DNA of 64,000 bases from Marinimicrobium alkaliphilum (GTDB taxonomy: Bacteria > Pseudomonadota > Gammaproteobacteria > Pseudomonadales > Cellvibrionaceae). Of this stretch, positions 36,475-49,316 are shown one piece after another; position 1 is the first letter of the stretch, and each line of letters opens with the position of its first letter. Both the position numbers and the translations under genes were made by a program. Below the pieces are notes generated by a model. That model did not search any database. It was not told the DNA's origin and was given only the letters and a program-made list of their open reading frames with translations. Where the stretch lies: assembly GCF_003259155.1 (NCBI RefSeq), contig NZ_QGMQ01000004.1, positions 1 to 64,000 of the forward strand, written 5' to 3'.

Positions 36475-37230
36475 TTAGGAGTCTGCCTCCGGTAGCACAA
36501 AGCCGTAGCGGGTCATCACTGCGCGCGCCTGCTCGCTGCCCATAAAGTTGGCAAACCGGTGCGCGGTGGCCTTGTCGGCGCCGTGGCGAGTAATCACGAA
36601 ACTTTGGGTCAGCGTTTCGTGCAGGGCATCGTCGATCAGGGTATAGCCATTTTCCGCGAGCTCGGGAAACAAGGCCAGTGAGAGGGCGATAATGCCGGCG
36701 TCGGCGGCGCCGGAGGCTGCCATTTGCGCCGCGTGGGCGATGTTTTCGCCGAACACCAACTTGGGTTGAACCTGTTCCCAAAGGCCACTGGCCTGGAGGG
36801 CCTCCTGGGCGCGAGCACCGTAGGGCGCGTGGCTCGGTTGGGCAATGGCTACTCGGCGAATGTGGGGTTGGGCCAGATCGGCCAGCTCAAGTTCGCCGTG
36901 GCGTCGACTCCAGATCACAATCCGCCCCAGGGCATAGACCGATGGGTCGGTGGCTGTATGATCCCTGGCCTTGAGGCGCTCGGGAAAGGCGATGTCGGCG
37001 GAAAAGAAGACATCGAAGGGCGCCCCGTGGATGATCTGGGTGGTCATCTTGCCCGACGAGCCGTAAATGATCTGCACCTGATCCTGAGGGTGTTCGACGA
37101 GATAGAGTTCGAGGATGTCGTCAAGGGCGTAGCGCAGGTCTGACGCCGCGGCAACGGTGATCCCCTCGCGGGCGGCCAGCGGGCCGGCTGCCAATAGCAG
37201 GACCAGGCTCAACAACAGGGATCGGCACAT
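36475..37230 (-). CDS. modA: Molybdate-binding periplasmic protein ModA
   Basis: A 251-residue substrate-binding protein with a signal peptide (SLLLSLVLLLAAGPLAAREG). Oxyanion-binding segments are VAAASDLRYALDDILELYL and QIIYGSSGKMTTQIIHGAPF, and SADIAFPERL follows. The Asp-Leu after AAAS and the GSSGK stretch are the classical ligand contacts. It is the first gene of modABC, divergent from smc across 226 bp. I did not find a convincing ModE box there. Confidence 0.94.
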   Translation of the reverse strand: MCRSLLLSLVLLLAAGPLAAREGITVAAASDLRYALDDILELYLVEHPQDQVQIIYGSSGKMTTQIIHGAPFDVFFSADIAFPERLKARDHTATDPSVYALGRIVIWSRRHGELELADLAQPHIRRVAIAQPSHAPYGARAQEALQASGLWEQVQPKLVFGENIAHAAQMAASGAADAGIIALSLALFPELAENGYTLIDDALHETLTQSFVITRHGADKATAHRFANFMGSEQARAVMTRYGFVLPEADS

Positions 37231-37456
37231 AAATTGATCACTATTCAGGCGGCATTAGCCAGTGAGCATAACGCGAGTCTCAATCTCACGCAATTTGCGG
37301 ATTTAATCCATGCTCTCATGGTGTAAAGCGACCGGCAAGCGTGTAGAATTTCGCCCCTTAAGCCGGGCTTGCGTACCGGCCCGCCAGCGCCTCGTGTGCT
37401 GGCCAGATAATCCAGATAAATCAACAGGGTAGCGACCGAAAAGAGAATACGGATCT

Positions 37457-40400
37457 ATGCGCCTCAAGTGTATCAAGCTGGCTGGCTTTAAATCGTTCGT
37501 CGACCCCACGACGGTGAATTTTCCGAGCAACCTCTGTGCCGTGGTCGGCCCAAATGGTTGCGGGAAGTCCAATATCATTGACGCCGTGCGTTGGGTGATG
37601 GGGGAGTCGTCCGCCAAAAACCTGCGCGGCGAGTCCATGACTGACGTCATTTTCAACGGCTCAAACGGCCGTAAACCGGTCGGTCAGGCCTCCATCGAAC
37701 TGGTGTTCGACAACAGCGACGGCACGGTACAAGGGGAGTACGGTAGTTTCACGGAGATCTCCGTGAAACGTAAAGTCACGCGCGACAGCCAGAATCACTA
37801 CTACCTCAACGGCGCCAAGTGCCGCCGCCGGGACATTACCGATATCTTCCTGGGTACCGGTCTCGGGCCGCGCAGCTATGCCATTATCGAACAGGGCATG
37901 ATCTCCCGGCTGATCGAAGCCAAACCTGAAGATCTGCGCGTCTACATCGAGGAGGCGGCGGGCATCTCCAAGTACAAGGAGCGCCGTCGCGACACCGAAA
38001 ATCGCATCCGGCGTACCAAGGAAAACCTCGAGCGGCTGACCGATATCCGCGACGAGCTGGAACGCCAGCTGTCGCGCTTACACCGTCAGGCCCAGGCTGC
38101 CGAGAAGTACACAGAATTCAAGAAAGAGGAGCGGCAACTCAAGGCGCAGCTGCAGGCCCTCAAGTACCGGCAACTCGACTTGCAGGCGAAAGCCAAGCAG
38201 GCGGGCATTCGCGATCTGGAATTGCGTATGGAGTCCTTCGTCACCGATCAGGTGAGCAAGGATACGGAAATTGAAAAATACCGGGCTCAGTACACCGAAC
38301 TCAGTGACAAGTTCAACGAGGTCCAGGGCCGCTATTACGCCATTGGTGCAGATATTGCCCGTATTGAGCAGACCATTCAGCACAGTAAAGAGCGCGGCCG
38401 GCAGTTGCAGACGGACCTGGATCAGGCCAATCGCGACCTGAAAGAGGCGGAAGAAAGCCTGCAGGCGGACACCCAAAAGATTGAAGGTTGGGAAGAAGAG
38501 TTGCTCGAAATTGAGCCGGAGCTGGCGCTGGTCCGCGCCGCCGAAGACGATTCCGGCGACACTTTGCAGACGGCAGAAGAGTCCATGCAGCGCTGGCAGA
38601 GTGAGTGGGACAGCTTCAACCAGCGTGCGGCTGAGCCTCGCCAGAAGGCCGAGGTGCAGCAGTCGCGCATCCAGCATCTGGAGCAGGTCCAGCAACGCCT
38701 GCTGCAGCGCATTGAAAAGTTGAAAGAGGAAAAAGCCGGCCTGGGCGGTGATGACAACGACGAAGAGCTGAACCTGCTGCGCGAGCAGCTCTCGGAACAG
38801 GAGTTGGCCGCTGAAGAGCAACGCGGGCGGGTTGAGGAAATCAACGATCAACTGGACCAGCAGCGTACCGGCAACAATACCGCCAGTGATGAACTGGACA
38901 GCGTCCGCAGTCGCCTGCAGAGCATGCGTGGCCGCCACGCCTCGCTCGAAGCCCTCCAGCAAGCCGCCTTGAACCAGAAAAGCGAAGCGGTCAGTGACTG
39001 GTTAGAGGCCCGGCAACTGGATGCCCAACCGCGCTTGGCGGAGACGCTCACCGTGGCCGAGGGTTGGGATCAGGCCCTGGAAACCGTGCTGGGCGATACC
39101 CTGCAAGCGGTGTGCGTGGACGGCGTTGATGCCGTTGCTGGCTTGCTGGGCGAGCTGACCCAGGGCGAGCTGGTCCTTTTTGATACCCGCGTGGCGGCAC
39201 CGGGACGCACCGGAAGCAAAGCCGAACGCCTGAGCGACAAAGTCAGTGCCGATGTTGAGGTCAGTGGCTTGCTCAACGGCATTTATACCGCCGAGGACCT
39301 GGCCGGTGCCTTGGCCCTACGCGATCAGTTGGAGCCCGGCGAGTCGGTAGTGACCCGCGACGGCCTCTGGCTCGGCCCACAGTGGCTGCGGGTCGCGCGG
39401 GATACCGACGCGACCTCGGGCGTGATTGCCCGACGTCAGGAGCTGGAAGAACTGACCGCCGAGATTGAGCAGGTCGAGGCGGAGGTCGCCGCTTTGAGTG
39501 AAAAGCTCACCCAGGGTCGGGAGTCCGTCAAGGCGCTGGAGCAGGAGCGAGAAAACCTGCGTCGCAGTGCTGACGACCAAAATCGCCGCTACAGCGAGCT
39601 GCGCTCGGAGCTGAGTGCCCGTCAGGCCCGAATCGAGCAGATCAGCATGCGCCGCGAGCGCACCGACACCGAAATTCGCGAAGCCGCTGAGCAGCTGGAT
39701 CAGGAGGCTGAACGCCTGGCCGAGGCGCGCATGATCCTGAGCGAGGCCATTGAAGCCATGGGCCAGGACACCGACGAACGCGAGCGCCTGTTGCAGCAAC
39801 GCGACGACGCTCGCACCGCCCTGGATCAAGCGCGTCAGCGGGCCCGTCACGACAAGGACCGTGCACACGAGCTGGCCATGCGTCACCAGTCCCTGAAAAC
39901 CCAGCTCGACAGTATGCGGGTCAATATTGCCCGCCTGCAGGAGCAGAGTCAGCGCCTGGTGGAGCGACGTGAGCAATTGCTTGAGTCGCTGGGCGAGACC
40001 CGCGACCCGCAAGAGGAGCACGAGCTGGAGCTGGAAGCGAACCTCGCCAAACGGGTGGCGGTCGAAGAGGAGTTGAGCGAGGCGCGTCGGGGTGTGGAAA
40101 CCATCGAGCAAGGTCTGCGTGCGGCCGAACAGGCCCGCAGCCGTGCTGAGCAAGAGGTTCAGGCTGTGCGCGCGCACCTGGAGCGCGAGCGCCTGGCGGC
40201 CCAGGAGTTTGAGGTCAAGCGCGCCGGTTTAGCCCAGCAATTGGAAGAGGATGATTTCACTATTGAGGTTCTGCTGAGCGAGCTTCCCGAGGACGCCGAG
40301 CTGCAACCGCTGGAGCAGGCCCTGGAACAGGTGGCCGGGCGCATCGCACGCCTGGGGCCGATCAACCTGGCGGCGATCGACGAGTACAAGACCGAATCCG

Positions 40401-40966
40401 AACGCAAGAATTATCTGGATACCCAGAACGATGACCTGCTGGAAGCCCTGGAGACGCTGGAGAACGCGATCCGAAAAATCGACCGCGAAACCCGGACACG
40501 CTTCAAGGAAACCTTCGACCAGGTCAATAAAAGCCTGCAGGAGCTGTTCCCGAAAGTCTTTGGCGGAGGCCATGCCTATTTGGAACTTACCGGCGAGGAT
40601 CTACTCGATACCGGTATCGCCATTATGGCGCGTCCGCCGGGCAAGCGTAACAGCACCATTCACTTGTTGTCCGGGGGTGAGAAAGCCCTGACGGCGATTG
40701 CACTGGTGTTCTCGATTTTCCGTTTGAACCCTGCGCCTTTCTGTATGCTCGACGAGGTGGATGCGCCTCTGGATGACGCCAACGTCGGTCGTTATGCGCG
40801 CATGGTGGAGGAGATGTCGCAACACGTGCAATTCATTTATATTACTCACAACAAAATCGCTATGGAGATGGCTCATCAGCTGATGGGGGTTACCATGCAT
40901 GAACCCGGTGTCTCACGCCTGGTGACCGTGGATGTGGACGAGGCGGCTGAATTGGCAGCGGTTTAA
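37457..40966 (+). CDS. smc: Chromosome segregation ATPase SMC
   Basis: An 1169-residue condensin SMC protein, full length. The N-terminal Walker A is VVGPNGCGKSNIIDAVRWVM. A long coiled coil (about residues 170-500 and 660-1000) brackets the hinge (about 515-650, AEGWDQALETVLGDTLQAVC). The C-terminal head has the signature HLLSGGEKALTAIALVFSIF and Walker B PAPFCMLDEVDAPLDDANVG. With ScpA/ScpB it compacts and segregates the chromosome. TAGAAT at 37344-37349 is a possible -10 element. It is the housekeeping SMC, distinct from the JetC SMC-like ATPase at 49317. Confidence 0.97.
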   Translation: MRLKCIKLAGFKSFVDPTTVNFPSNLCAVVGPNGCGKSNIIDAVRWVMGESSAKNLRGESMTDVIFNGSNGRKPVGQASIELVFDNSDGTVQGEYGSFTEISVKRKVTRDSQNHYYLNGAKCRRRDITDIFLGTGLGPRSYAIIEQGMISRLIEAKPEDLRVYIEEAAGISKYKERRRDTENRIRRTKENLERLTDIRDELERQLSRLHRQAQAAEKYTEFKKEERQLKAQLQALKYRQLDLQAKAKQAGIRDLELRMESFVTDQVSKDTEIEKYRAQYTELSDKFNEVQGRYYAIGADIARIEQTIQHSKERGRQLQTDLDQANRDLKEAEESLQADTQKIEGWEEELLEIEPELALVRAAEDDSGDTLQTAEESMQRWQSEWDSFNQRAAEPRQKAEVQQSRIQHLEQVQQRLLQRIEKLKEEKAGLGGDDNDEELNLLREQLSEQELAAEEQRGRVEEINDQLDQQRTGNNTASDELDSVRSRLQSMRGRHASLEALQQAALNQKSEAVSDWLEARQLDAQPRLAETLTVAEGWDQALETVLGDTLQAVCVDGVDAVAGLLGELTQGELVLFDTRVAAPGRTGSKAERLSDKVSADVEVSGLLNGIYTAEDLAGALALRDQLEPGESVVTRDGLWLGPQWLRVARDTDATSGVIARRQELEELTAEIEQVEAEVAALSEKLTQGRESVKALEQERENLRRSADDQNRRYSELRSELSARQARIEQISMRRERTDTEIREAAEQLDQEAERLAEARMILSEAIEAMGQDTDERERLLQQRDDARTALDQARQRARHDKDRAHELAMRHQSLKTQLDSMRVNIARLQEQSQRLVERREQLLESLGETRDPQEEHELELEANLAKRVAVEEELSEARRGVETIEQGLRAAEQARSRAEQEVQAVRAHLERERLAAQEFEVKRAGLAQQLEEDDFTIEVLLSELPEDAELQPLEQALEQVAGRIARLGPINLAAIDEYKTESERKNYLDTQNDDLLEALETLENAIRKIDRETRTRFKETFDQVNKSLQELFPKVFGGGHAYLELTGEDLLDTGIAIMARPPGKRNSTIHLLSGGEKALTAIALVFSIFRLNPAPFCMLDEVDAPLDDANVGRYARMVEEMSQHVQFIYITHNKIAMEMAHQLMGVTMHEPGVSRLVTVDVDEAAELAAV

Positions 40967-41009
40967 TCTGAAGGCCTGAGTCAGGACCTGAGCAGGAAAG
41001 GACAGAGTT

Positions 41010-44985
<3,976 letters not shown>

Positions 44986-45024
44986 TACCGGTCAGACTCA
45001 ATCTTGCGTGAAAACGGAGTGACT

Positions 45025-45447
45025 ATGGATCAGGAGTCCATTGTTTACGGTTGTATCAAAGACGTGCGTTTGCTGCCTTCCGACCGGGAGCGAGTGGCGA
45101 TCAATCGTGCCGCCATGCTGGCGCTGCCTCACGCCGAAGAGTGGCCGTTCCTCGCACAGGAAATGTTTTCGATTCCGCAAACCGAAGTCCTGGGCGGCTA
45201 CCAGACCACGGTGATGCACTTTGGGGCTTCCTATAAAGCTGTGGAATACGAATGGGATCAATGGATCGCCCAGTTCGAAGCGCTGTTGAGTCAAATGTAC
45301 TGGGTGTCCGCGACGGTACACCTGGAAACGGAATTGGCGGGCACGCACACGTTTATCTGGGAGTCCACCGGCAACTTTCATGCCCCCGGCTCAGGCGACA
45401 TGGAAGTGCGCTGCGAATGGAGCCACGAAGGTGGCCTCGCGCTGTAA
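45025..45447 (+). CDS. Conserved protein of unknown function
   Basis: A 140-residue soluble protein from ATG 45025 (CGGAG at 45015). No signal peptide or membrane segment. It is rich in aromatic and acidic residues: [59 protein letters not shown]. The mixture suggests an alpha-beta cytoplasmic protein. It lies between the SLT lipoprotein and hemB. I do not recognise the family. Confidence 0.75.
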   Translation: MDQESIVYGCIKDVRLLPSDRERVAINRAAMLALPHAEEWPFLAQEMFSIPQTEVLGGYQTTVMHFGASYKAVEYEWDQWIAQFEALLSQMYWVSATVHLETELAGTHTFIWESTGNFHAPGSGDMEVRCEWSHEGGLAL

Positions 45448-45478
45448 ACCACACACTGACACCAAGGTTATTGCCATC

Positions 45479-46477
45479 ATGTCTGAATCTCCAAGCCGCT
45501 TGCCTCTGACACCTCCGGCTTTTCGTTTTCGCCGTTTGCGACGCACCTCGGCGCTGCGCGAGCTGGTGCGTGAAACCCACTTGCGCATCAGTGATGTGGT
45601 ACTCCCGATTTTTGTCGAAGAGGACGCGCAGGCGCCCGTGGCCATCGACAGTATGCCCGGGGTAGTCCGCTACCCGGAGGCGCAGCTGGCAGAGGTCGTA
45701 CAGCGCGCCTGGAACAAGGGCATTCGAGCGGTACTCCTGTTCGGCGTTTCGACCCATAAGGATGCCTGCGGCTCGGATACCTGGCACGAAGACGGACTGA
45801 TGGCGCGGATGATTCGCGCCGCCAAACAGGCTCAGCCCGAGATGCTGGTGATCAGCGATAACTGCTTCTGCGAATACACCGACCACGGTCATTGCGGTGT
45901 GGTCGAAGGCGAGGACGTGGCCAACGATAAAACCCTGGCGAACCTGCAGTTGCAAGCGGTGGTCGCCGCGCGCGCGGGGGTGGATATTATTGCACCTTCG
46001 GGCATGCAGGACGGTATGATCAGCGCGTTGCGCGAGGCGTTGGACGCGGCGGGTTTTGAGCATATCCCTATCATGTCCTACTCCACCAAGTTTGCGTCGG
46101 CTTTTTACGGCCCGTTTCGCGATGCCGTTGACAGTAACTTCAAAGGTACCCGCGACAGCTACCAAATGGACCCGGCCAACCGCCGGGAAGCGCTGGCGGA
46201 GTCTCTGCAAGACGAAGCAGAAGGCGCCGATATCCTGATGGTCAAGCCGGGCATTGCCTACCTGGACGTGATTGCCGACATCCGCGCCAATTCCGAGCGT
46301 CCACTCGCGGTTTACCATGTGAGCGGTGAGTATGCCATGATCAAAGCCGCGGCCAACGCCGGCGTCGTCGACGAACGTGCGATCGTGCTTGAAACCCTGC
46401 TCGCATTTAAGCGCGCCGGTGCTGATCTCATCATTACCTATTACGCCGAACAACTGGCCGACTGGCTTCAGGATTGA
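45479..46477 (+). CDS. hemB: Porphobilinogen synthase (delta-aminolevulinate dehydratase)
   Basis: A 332-residue HemB, which condenses two 5-aminolevulinate molecules to porphobilinogen in heme synthesis. The zinc-binding cysteines are in [17 protein letters not shown], and the two active-site lysines in [18 protein letters not shown] and [16 protein letters not shown] 45479 gives the typical [20 protein letters not shown]; the longer frame from 45380 lies in the previous gene. It is followed at 3 bp by the DUF3012 gene and then by the Wadjet genes. Confidence 0.97.
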   Translation: MSESPSRLPLTPPAFRFRRLRRTSALRELVRETHLRISDVVLPIFVEEDAQAPVAIDSMPGVVRYPEAQLAEVVQRAWNKGIRAVLLFGVSTHKDACGSDTWHEDGLMARMIRAAKQAQPEMLVISDNCFCEYTDHGHCGVVEGEDVANDKTLANLQLQAVVAARAGVDIIAPSGMQDGMISALREALDAAGFEHIPIMSYSTKFASAFYGPFRDAVDSNFKGTRDSYQMDPANRREALAESLQDEAEGADILMVKPGIAYLDVIADIRANSERPLAVYHVSGEYAMIKAAANAGVVDERAIVLETLLAFKRAGADLIITYYAEQLADWLQD

Positions 46478-46480
46478 GTT

Positions 46481-46759
46481 ATGCCCACGCTGATTGAACG
46501 TTTTAAAACCAACCCCATGTGGTCCGCCTATCTGCTGATTGGCGTCAGCATTTTGTTTGTCATTGGGGGCCTTGTCTGGCTGGCCAGTCAGCCCGCACCG
46601 CTGCCGGAAGAGCCGCCGGTGCCTGAGGAGCCAGCGTTGGATGCCTCGACTTACGATCGCGGCTCCGAGCAATGGTGTGATGCCATGCTTGAAATCGACG
46701 GCATGACCTGGTCTGAAGACGATACTCGCGACTTCTCTCAGCACTGCTTGTACGACTAG
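46481..46759 (+). CDS. DUF3012 small membrane-anchored protein
   Basis: A 92-residue protein with one N-terminal helix (WSAYLLIGVSILFVIGGLVW), a Pro/Glu-rich linker and a C-terminal DUF3012 motif (GSEQWCDAMLEIDGMTWSED, ending FSQHCLYD) with two conserved Cys. The function is unknown; the motif probably faces the periplasm. It is sandwiched between hemB (3 bp) and jetA (6 bp), so all are likely on one transcript. Confidence 0.82.
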   Translation: MPTLIERFKTNPMWSAYLLIGVSILFVIGGLVWLASQPAPLPEEPPVPEEPALDASTYDRGSEQWCDAMLEIDGMTWSEDDTRDFSQHCLYD

Positions 46760-46765
46760 GCGAGT

Positions 46766-48271
46766 ATGTTTTTTGCCGATTCGCGCGAGCATTTTTTCAC
46801 ACCGCTGACCGGTAAGTACCGGGCTGTAGTTGCTGAGTGTCTGCGTCTTTTGTATCAGCGGCTTTACACGGATCTGCGCGATTACGGGATTGCCCTGGGA
46901 CGTGAGCAGTTGCTCGATATATTCAAGGAGGCGATCGCGCGCGCACCGGTTCTGGACGATGCCGACGAGAGCGACGGGGAAGGGCGCTTCAAGAACCAGC
47001 GCGAGCTGGCCGGGTTTATTGTCAACCGGCTGCTTGAGCACGGTTGGCTGGAGAAGCAGGTCGACGAGGCCAGTTTGCAAAGCAGCTACGGTTTTACCCG
47101 GATGGGTCGGCTATTTACCCAGCCCTTCGCCGACAGCCAGCGCAACGAATTCCGTACACGCAACCGCAACACCCGCAATACTCGCAACAGCTTGCAGGCC
47201 TTTTACGACCGGGGCGAGGTCCACGATCTGCTCGATGCTTATGAATACTCCGAGCGGATCATCAGTGATTTCACCGATGTGATCGCCGACCTGGAGGAGC
47301 GTAAGCGGCAACTGGTGCGCGAGGTGGAGTCGCGCCAGTTGGTACAGCAGGCCACCGATGAGTTTTTCGACTTTATGGACAAGGTGTTCAAGCCGGACCT
47401 GGAGGTGCGCCTTTCGGCGGACAGCGTGGAAAAATACCGTGACCAGATCGCCGATCTTGTTACCCGCATTCGGCGCAAGCGTAAATACGGCCAAGGCGAC
47501 CCGGAAACCGCAGACAAGGACTGGCGTGCGGTGATGGAGCTGCGCCTGCGGCAACTCTTGCCGCAACGGGTGGTGCCCGGCAGTTCGCTTCTGGAAGGCC
47601 TGCTCCAAACCATTGAGGCGCGCCTGAAGAACGCCTGCGAGACGATGCTGCCGGCTTTGCGCCGAGCGCTTAACACCTTCACCCAGCGAGCGGATATTAT
47701 TATTCGTCAGCTCACCTACATTCACAGTCAGGGCAATGATGATATCGCGGGCCTGTGTCAGCAGCTCAGTGGACTGGAGCGCGCCCAACAGGATACGGTG
47801 CTCGACGCCCATGCGGACGCGTTGAGCGGTGTTCATCTGGGTTTGATCGACCCGGGCCAGATTCAGCTGCGTGAACGGCGCGGCAAACGCCAGGTGCGGG
47901 TCAATGTCGATGATGACCCAGCGCTCGACCCCGAGGCACAGAAGCAGCTGTTCATTCAGCAGGCCTTGGATCAGGCCTTCAGTGTGCAGGGCAGCGGTGT
48001 GCGTCAGTATATCCACGCGGCCCTGGCCGAGCGCGGCAGCATCAGCAGTCGGCAACTGCGGGCCGAGTCCGCGCAGGAGCTGTTATGTCTCGCCCGTGCC
48101 ATTGAGGTGGGGGCGCTGGAAAACCTGTCATCGCGCTTTCGCTTTCATATTCACCAGCCCGAGGGCATCTTGCATGCCAGCCCGGCGGTGCGCGATGGTC
48201 CCTATTTTAGCGCGCGGGATGATTACCGTATTGAATTGATTGAGGACGCCCATGAGCAGTCTGACGCTTAA
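46766..48271 (+). CDS. jetA: Wadjet system kleisin-like subunit JetA
   Basis: A 501-residue protein matching the JetA family (MukF/kleisin-like). It has an N-terminal winged-helix region ([40 protein letters not shown]), a helical middle with coiled coil ([20 protein letters not shown]) and a C-terminal winged helix (about 400-495). JetA bridges the JetC heads and binds JetB. In the Wadjet family the complex extrudes loops on circular plasmids and JetD cuts them. Start ATG 46766 follows the DUF3012 stop by 6 bp; jetB overlaps by 20 bp. Confidence 0.88.
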   Translation: MFFADSREHFFTPLTGKYRAVVAECLRLLYQRLYTDLRDYGIALGREQLLDIFKEAIARAPVLDDADESDGEGRFKNQRELAGFIVNRLLEHGWLEKQVDEASLQSSYGFTRMGRLFTQPFADSQRNEFRTRNRNTRNTRNSLQAFYDRGEVHDLLDAYEYSERIISDFTDVIADLEERKRQLVREVESRQLVQQATDEFFDFMDKVFKPDLEVRLSADSVEKYRDQIADLVTRIRRKRKYGQGDPETADKDWRAVMELRLRQLLPQRVVPGSSLLEGLLQTIEARLKNACETMLPALRRALNTFTQRADIIIRQLTYIHSQGNDDIAGLCQQLSGLERAQQDTVLDAHADALSGVHLGLIDPGQIQLRERRGKRQVRVNVDDDPALDPEAQKQLFIQQALDQAFSVQGSGVRQYIHAALAERGSISSRQLRAESAQELLCLARAIEVGALENLSSRFRFHIHQPEGILHASPAVRDGPYFSARDDYRIELIEDAHEQSDA

Positions 48272-48956
48272 TCTCGAAGAGCAACTGCGCAAACACAGCC
48301 TCGACCTGAGTGATTGGCGCGCACTTTTGCAACGCTTGTTGGATTACGGTGTTTTGTGCCGGAGCGACAGCCAGGTGGAAGCGGAATTCTATGATCAGTT
48401 TGTGCGGATTGCGCCGCTGGTGGATGAGTATTTGGCGCTTATCGGGGTGCGCTTTCAACACGATGAGCACTTTCAGTTTGTACGCCTGATACCCCCGGGC
48501 GCACGCGTTCCCGGGCTCGAAGACGAGTCCGATGAGCCGTTTAATGGCGGCTTGCGTACGCGCCTGGGGCAGGGCGAGGTGGCGCTGATTCTGGTGTTAC
48601 GTGCGGAGTATGACAAGGCCTTGCGTGAAGGCGCGATCGACGAGCAGGGCTGTGTGACCTTGTCTCTGGAGGCGGTGGCTTTGGCCATGAAGAATCTGTT
48701 GCGCCGTTCGTTACCGGAGTCGCGGGTGGAACGCTGGCAGTTGTTCCGGCGTTTGCGGCAGTTGCGCTTGGTGCATTTTACCCAGGAGGCGGATCTGGAG
48801 CAGGCGGATACCTGGATTCGGGTTCGGCCGTTGATTGTGAATTTGGTGAGTAATGAGTGGTTGGCGTCGGTGCGGGAGTCTTTGGATGAGCTGGAGCCGG
48901 TGGATGCAGATGAGGCGGATGACGTGGTTGTTGCTGCGTCGGTTTTCGCTTCGTAA
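48252..48956 (+). CDS. jetB: Wadjet system MukE-like subunit JetB (DUF4194)
   Basis: A 234-residue DUF4194 protein. ATG 48252, inside jetA, has GAGGAC at 48242-48247; TTG 48240 is less likely. Family text: [40 protein letters not shown] and [19 protein letters not shown]. It is the KITE/MukE-like subunit that binds JetA. The C-terminus ends [10 protein letters not shown], then a 360-bp gap with palindromic elements precedes jetC. Confidence 0.9.
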   Translation: MSSLTLNLEEQLRKHSLDLSDWRALLQRLLDYGVLCRSDSQVEAEFYDQFVRIAPLVDEYLALIGVRFQHDEHFQFVRLIPPGARVPGLEDESDEPFNGGLRTRLGQGEVALILVLRAEYDKALREGAIDEQGCVTLSLEAVALAMKNLLRRSLPESRVERWQLFRRLRQLRLVHFTQEADLEQADTWIRVRPLIVNLVSNEWLASVRESLDELEPVDADEADDVVVAASVFAS

Positions 48957-48983
48957 GGGTCGTTGCTTCGTAAGAAGGTTTAC

Positions 48984-49087
48984 GGGCTTGGGGGTAAGGG
49001 GTGCGGGACACGCTGTAAATACGTCCCTGTACGCTTGAAGTCGGCATCCATGCCTCCTACAGTCCCGCACCCCTTACCCCCAAGCCC
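48984..49087. repeat. Palindromic element, copy 1 (conserved core, 26-bp inverted arms)
   Basis: Arms at 48984-49009 and 49062-49087 are perfect 26-bp inverted repeats enclosing a 52-nt loop. The inner part of the arms and the loop (GGGACACGCTGTAAATACGT, GTACGCTTGAAGTCGG, TGCCTCCTACAGTCCC) recur almost unchanged at 59662-59772. The outer arm (GGGCTTGGGGGTAAGGGGTG) does not recur there. No protein is encoded. Confidence 0.85.
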
Positions 49088-49243
49088 TCTGCCGGCCGGT
49101 TGATCTCGATGCTCTTTTCAACTCGCTATTTCTCTGGAGTAGGTTGGAGTATGTCGCGACTATCAGGCTTGATATTTGATAGATGCTGATCTGTTTTCCG
49201 GTCAGATACTTGTGAGTTTGAACGAATCCACCGTTGGTGGGAG

Positions 49244-49289
49244 AGGGGATGGGTTCACGGCATGTCCCACACCCCTCTACCCATCCCCT
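49244..49289. repeat. Related smaller palindromic element
   Basis: An 11-bp perfect inverted repeat, AGGGGATGGGT (49244-49254) / ACCCATCCCCT (49279-49289), with a 24-nt spacer. On the minus strand 49268-49246 reads GGGACATGCCGTGAACCC and on, which aligns over 23 positions with the core start of copy 1 (GGGACAYGCYGTRAA...TCCC) at about 17 of 23 positions. It ends 28 bp before jetC. The rest of 48957-49316 shows no gene. Confidence 0.6.
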
Positions 49290-49316
49290 GAGCCGCCCAA
49301 GGTTAAAAGTAAATTT

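Noticed and set aside
37231-37456. ModE binding site between modA and smc
   Set aside because: No TATA-rich inverted repeat resembling the ModE consensus could be found by eye.
45353-47080. 575-codon antisense frame across hemB, DUF3012 and jetA
   Set aside because: It spans three convincing plus-strand genes on the opposite strand and lacks any motif; typical GC-driven shadow frame.
49176-49316. N-terminal extension of JetC from an upstream in-frame ATG
   Set aside because: The extension would translate through the small palindromic element, and the family N-terminus begins at MYLKKFIYINWGN (49317).
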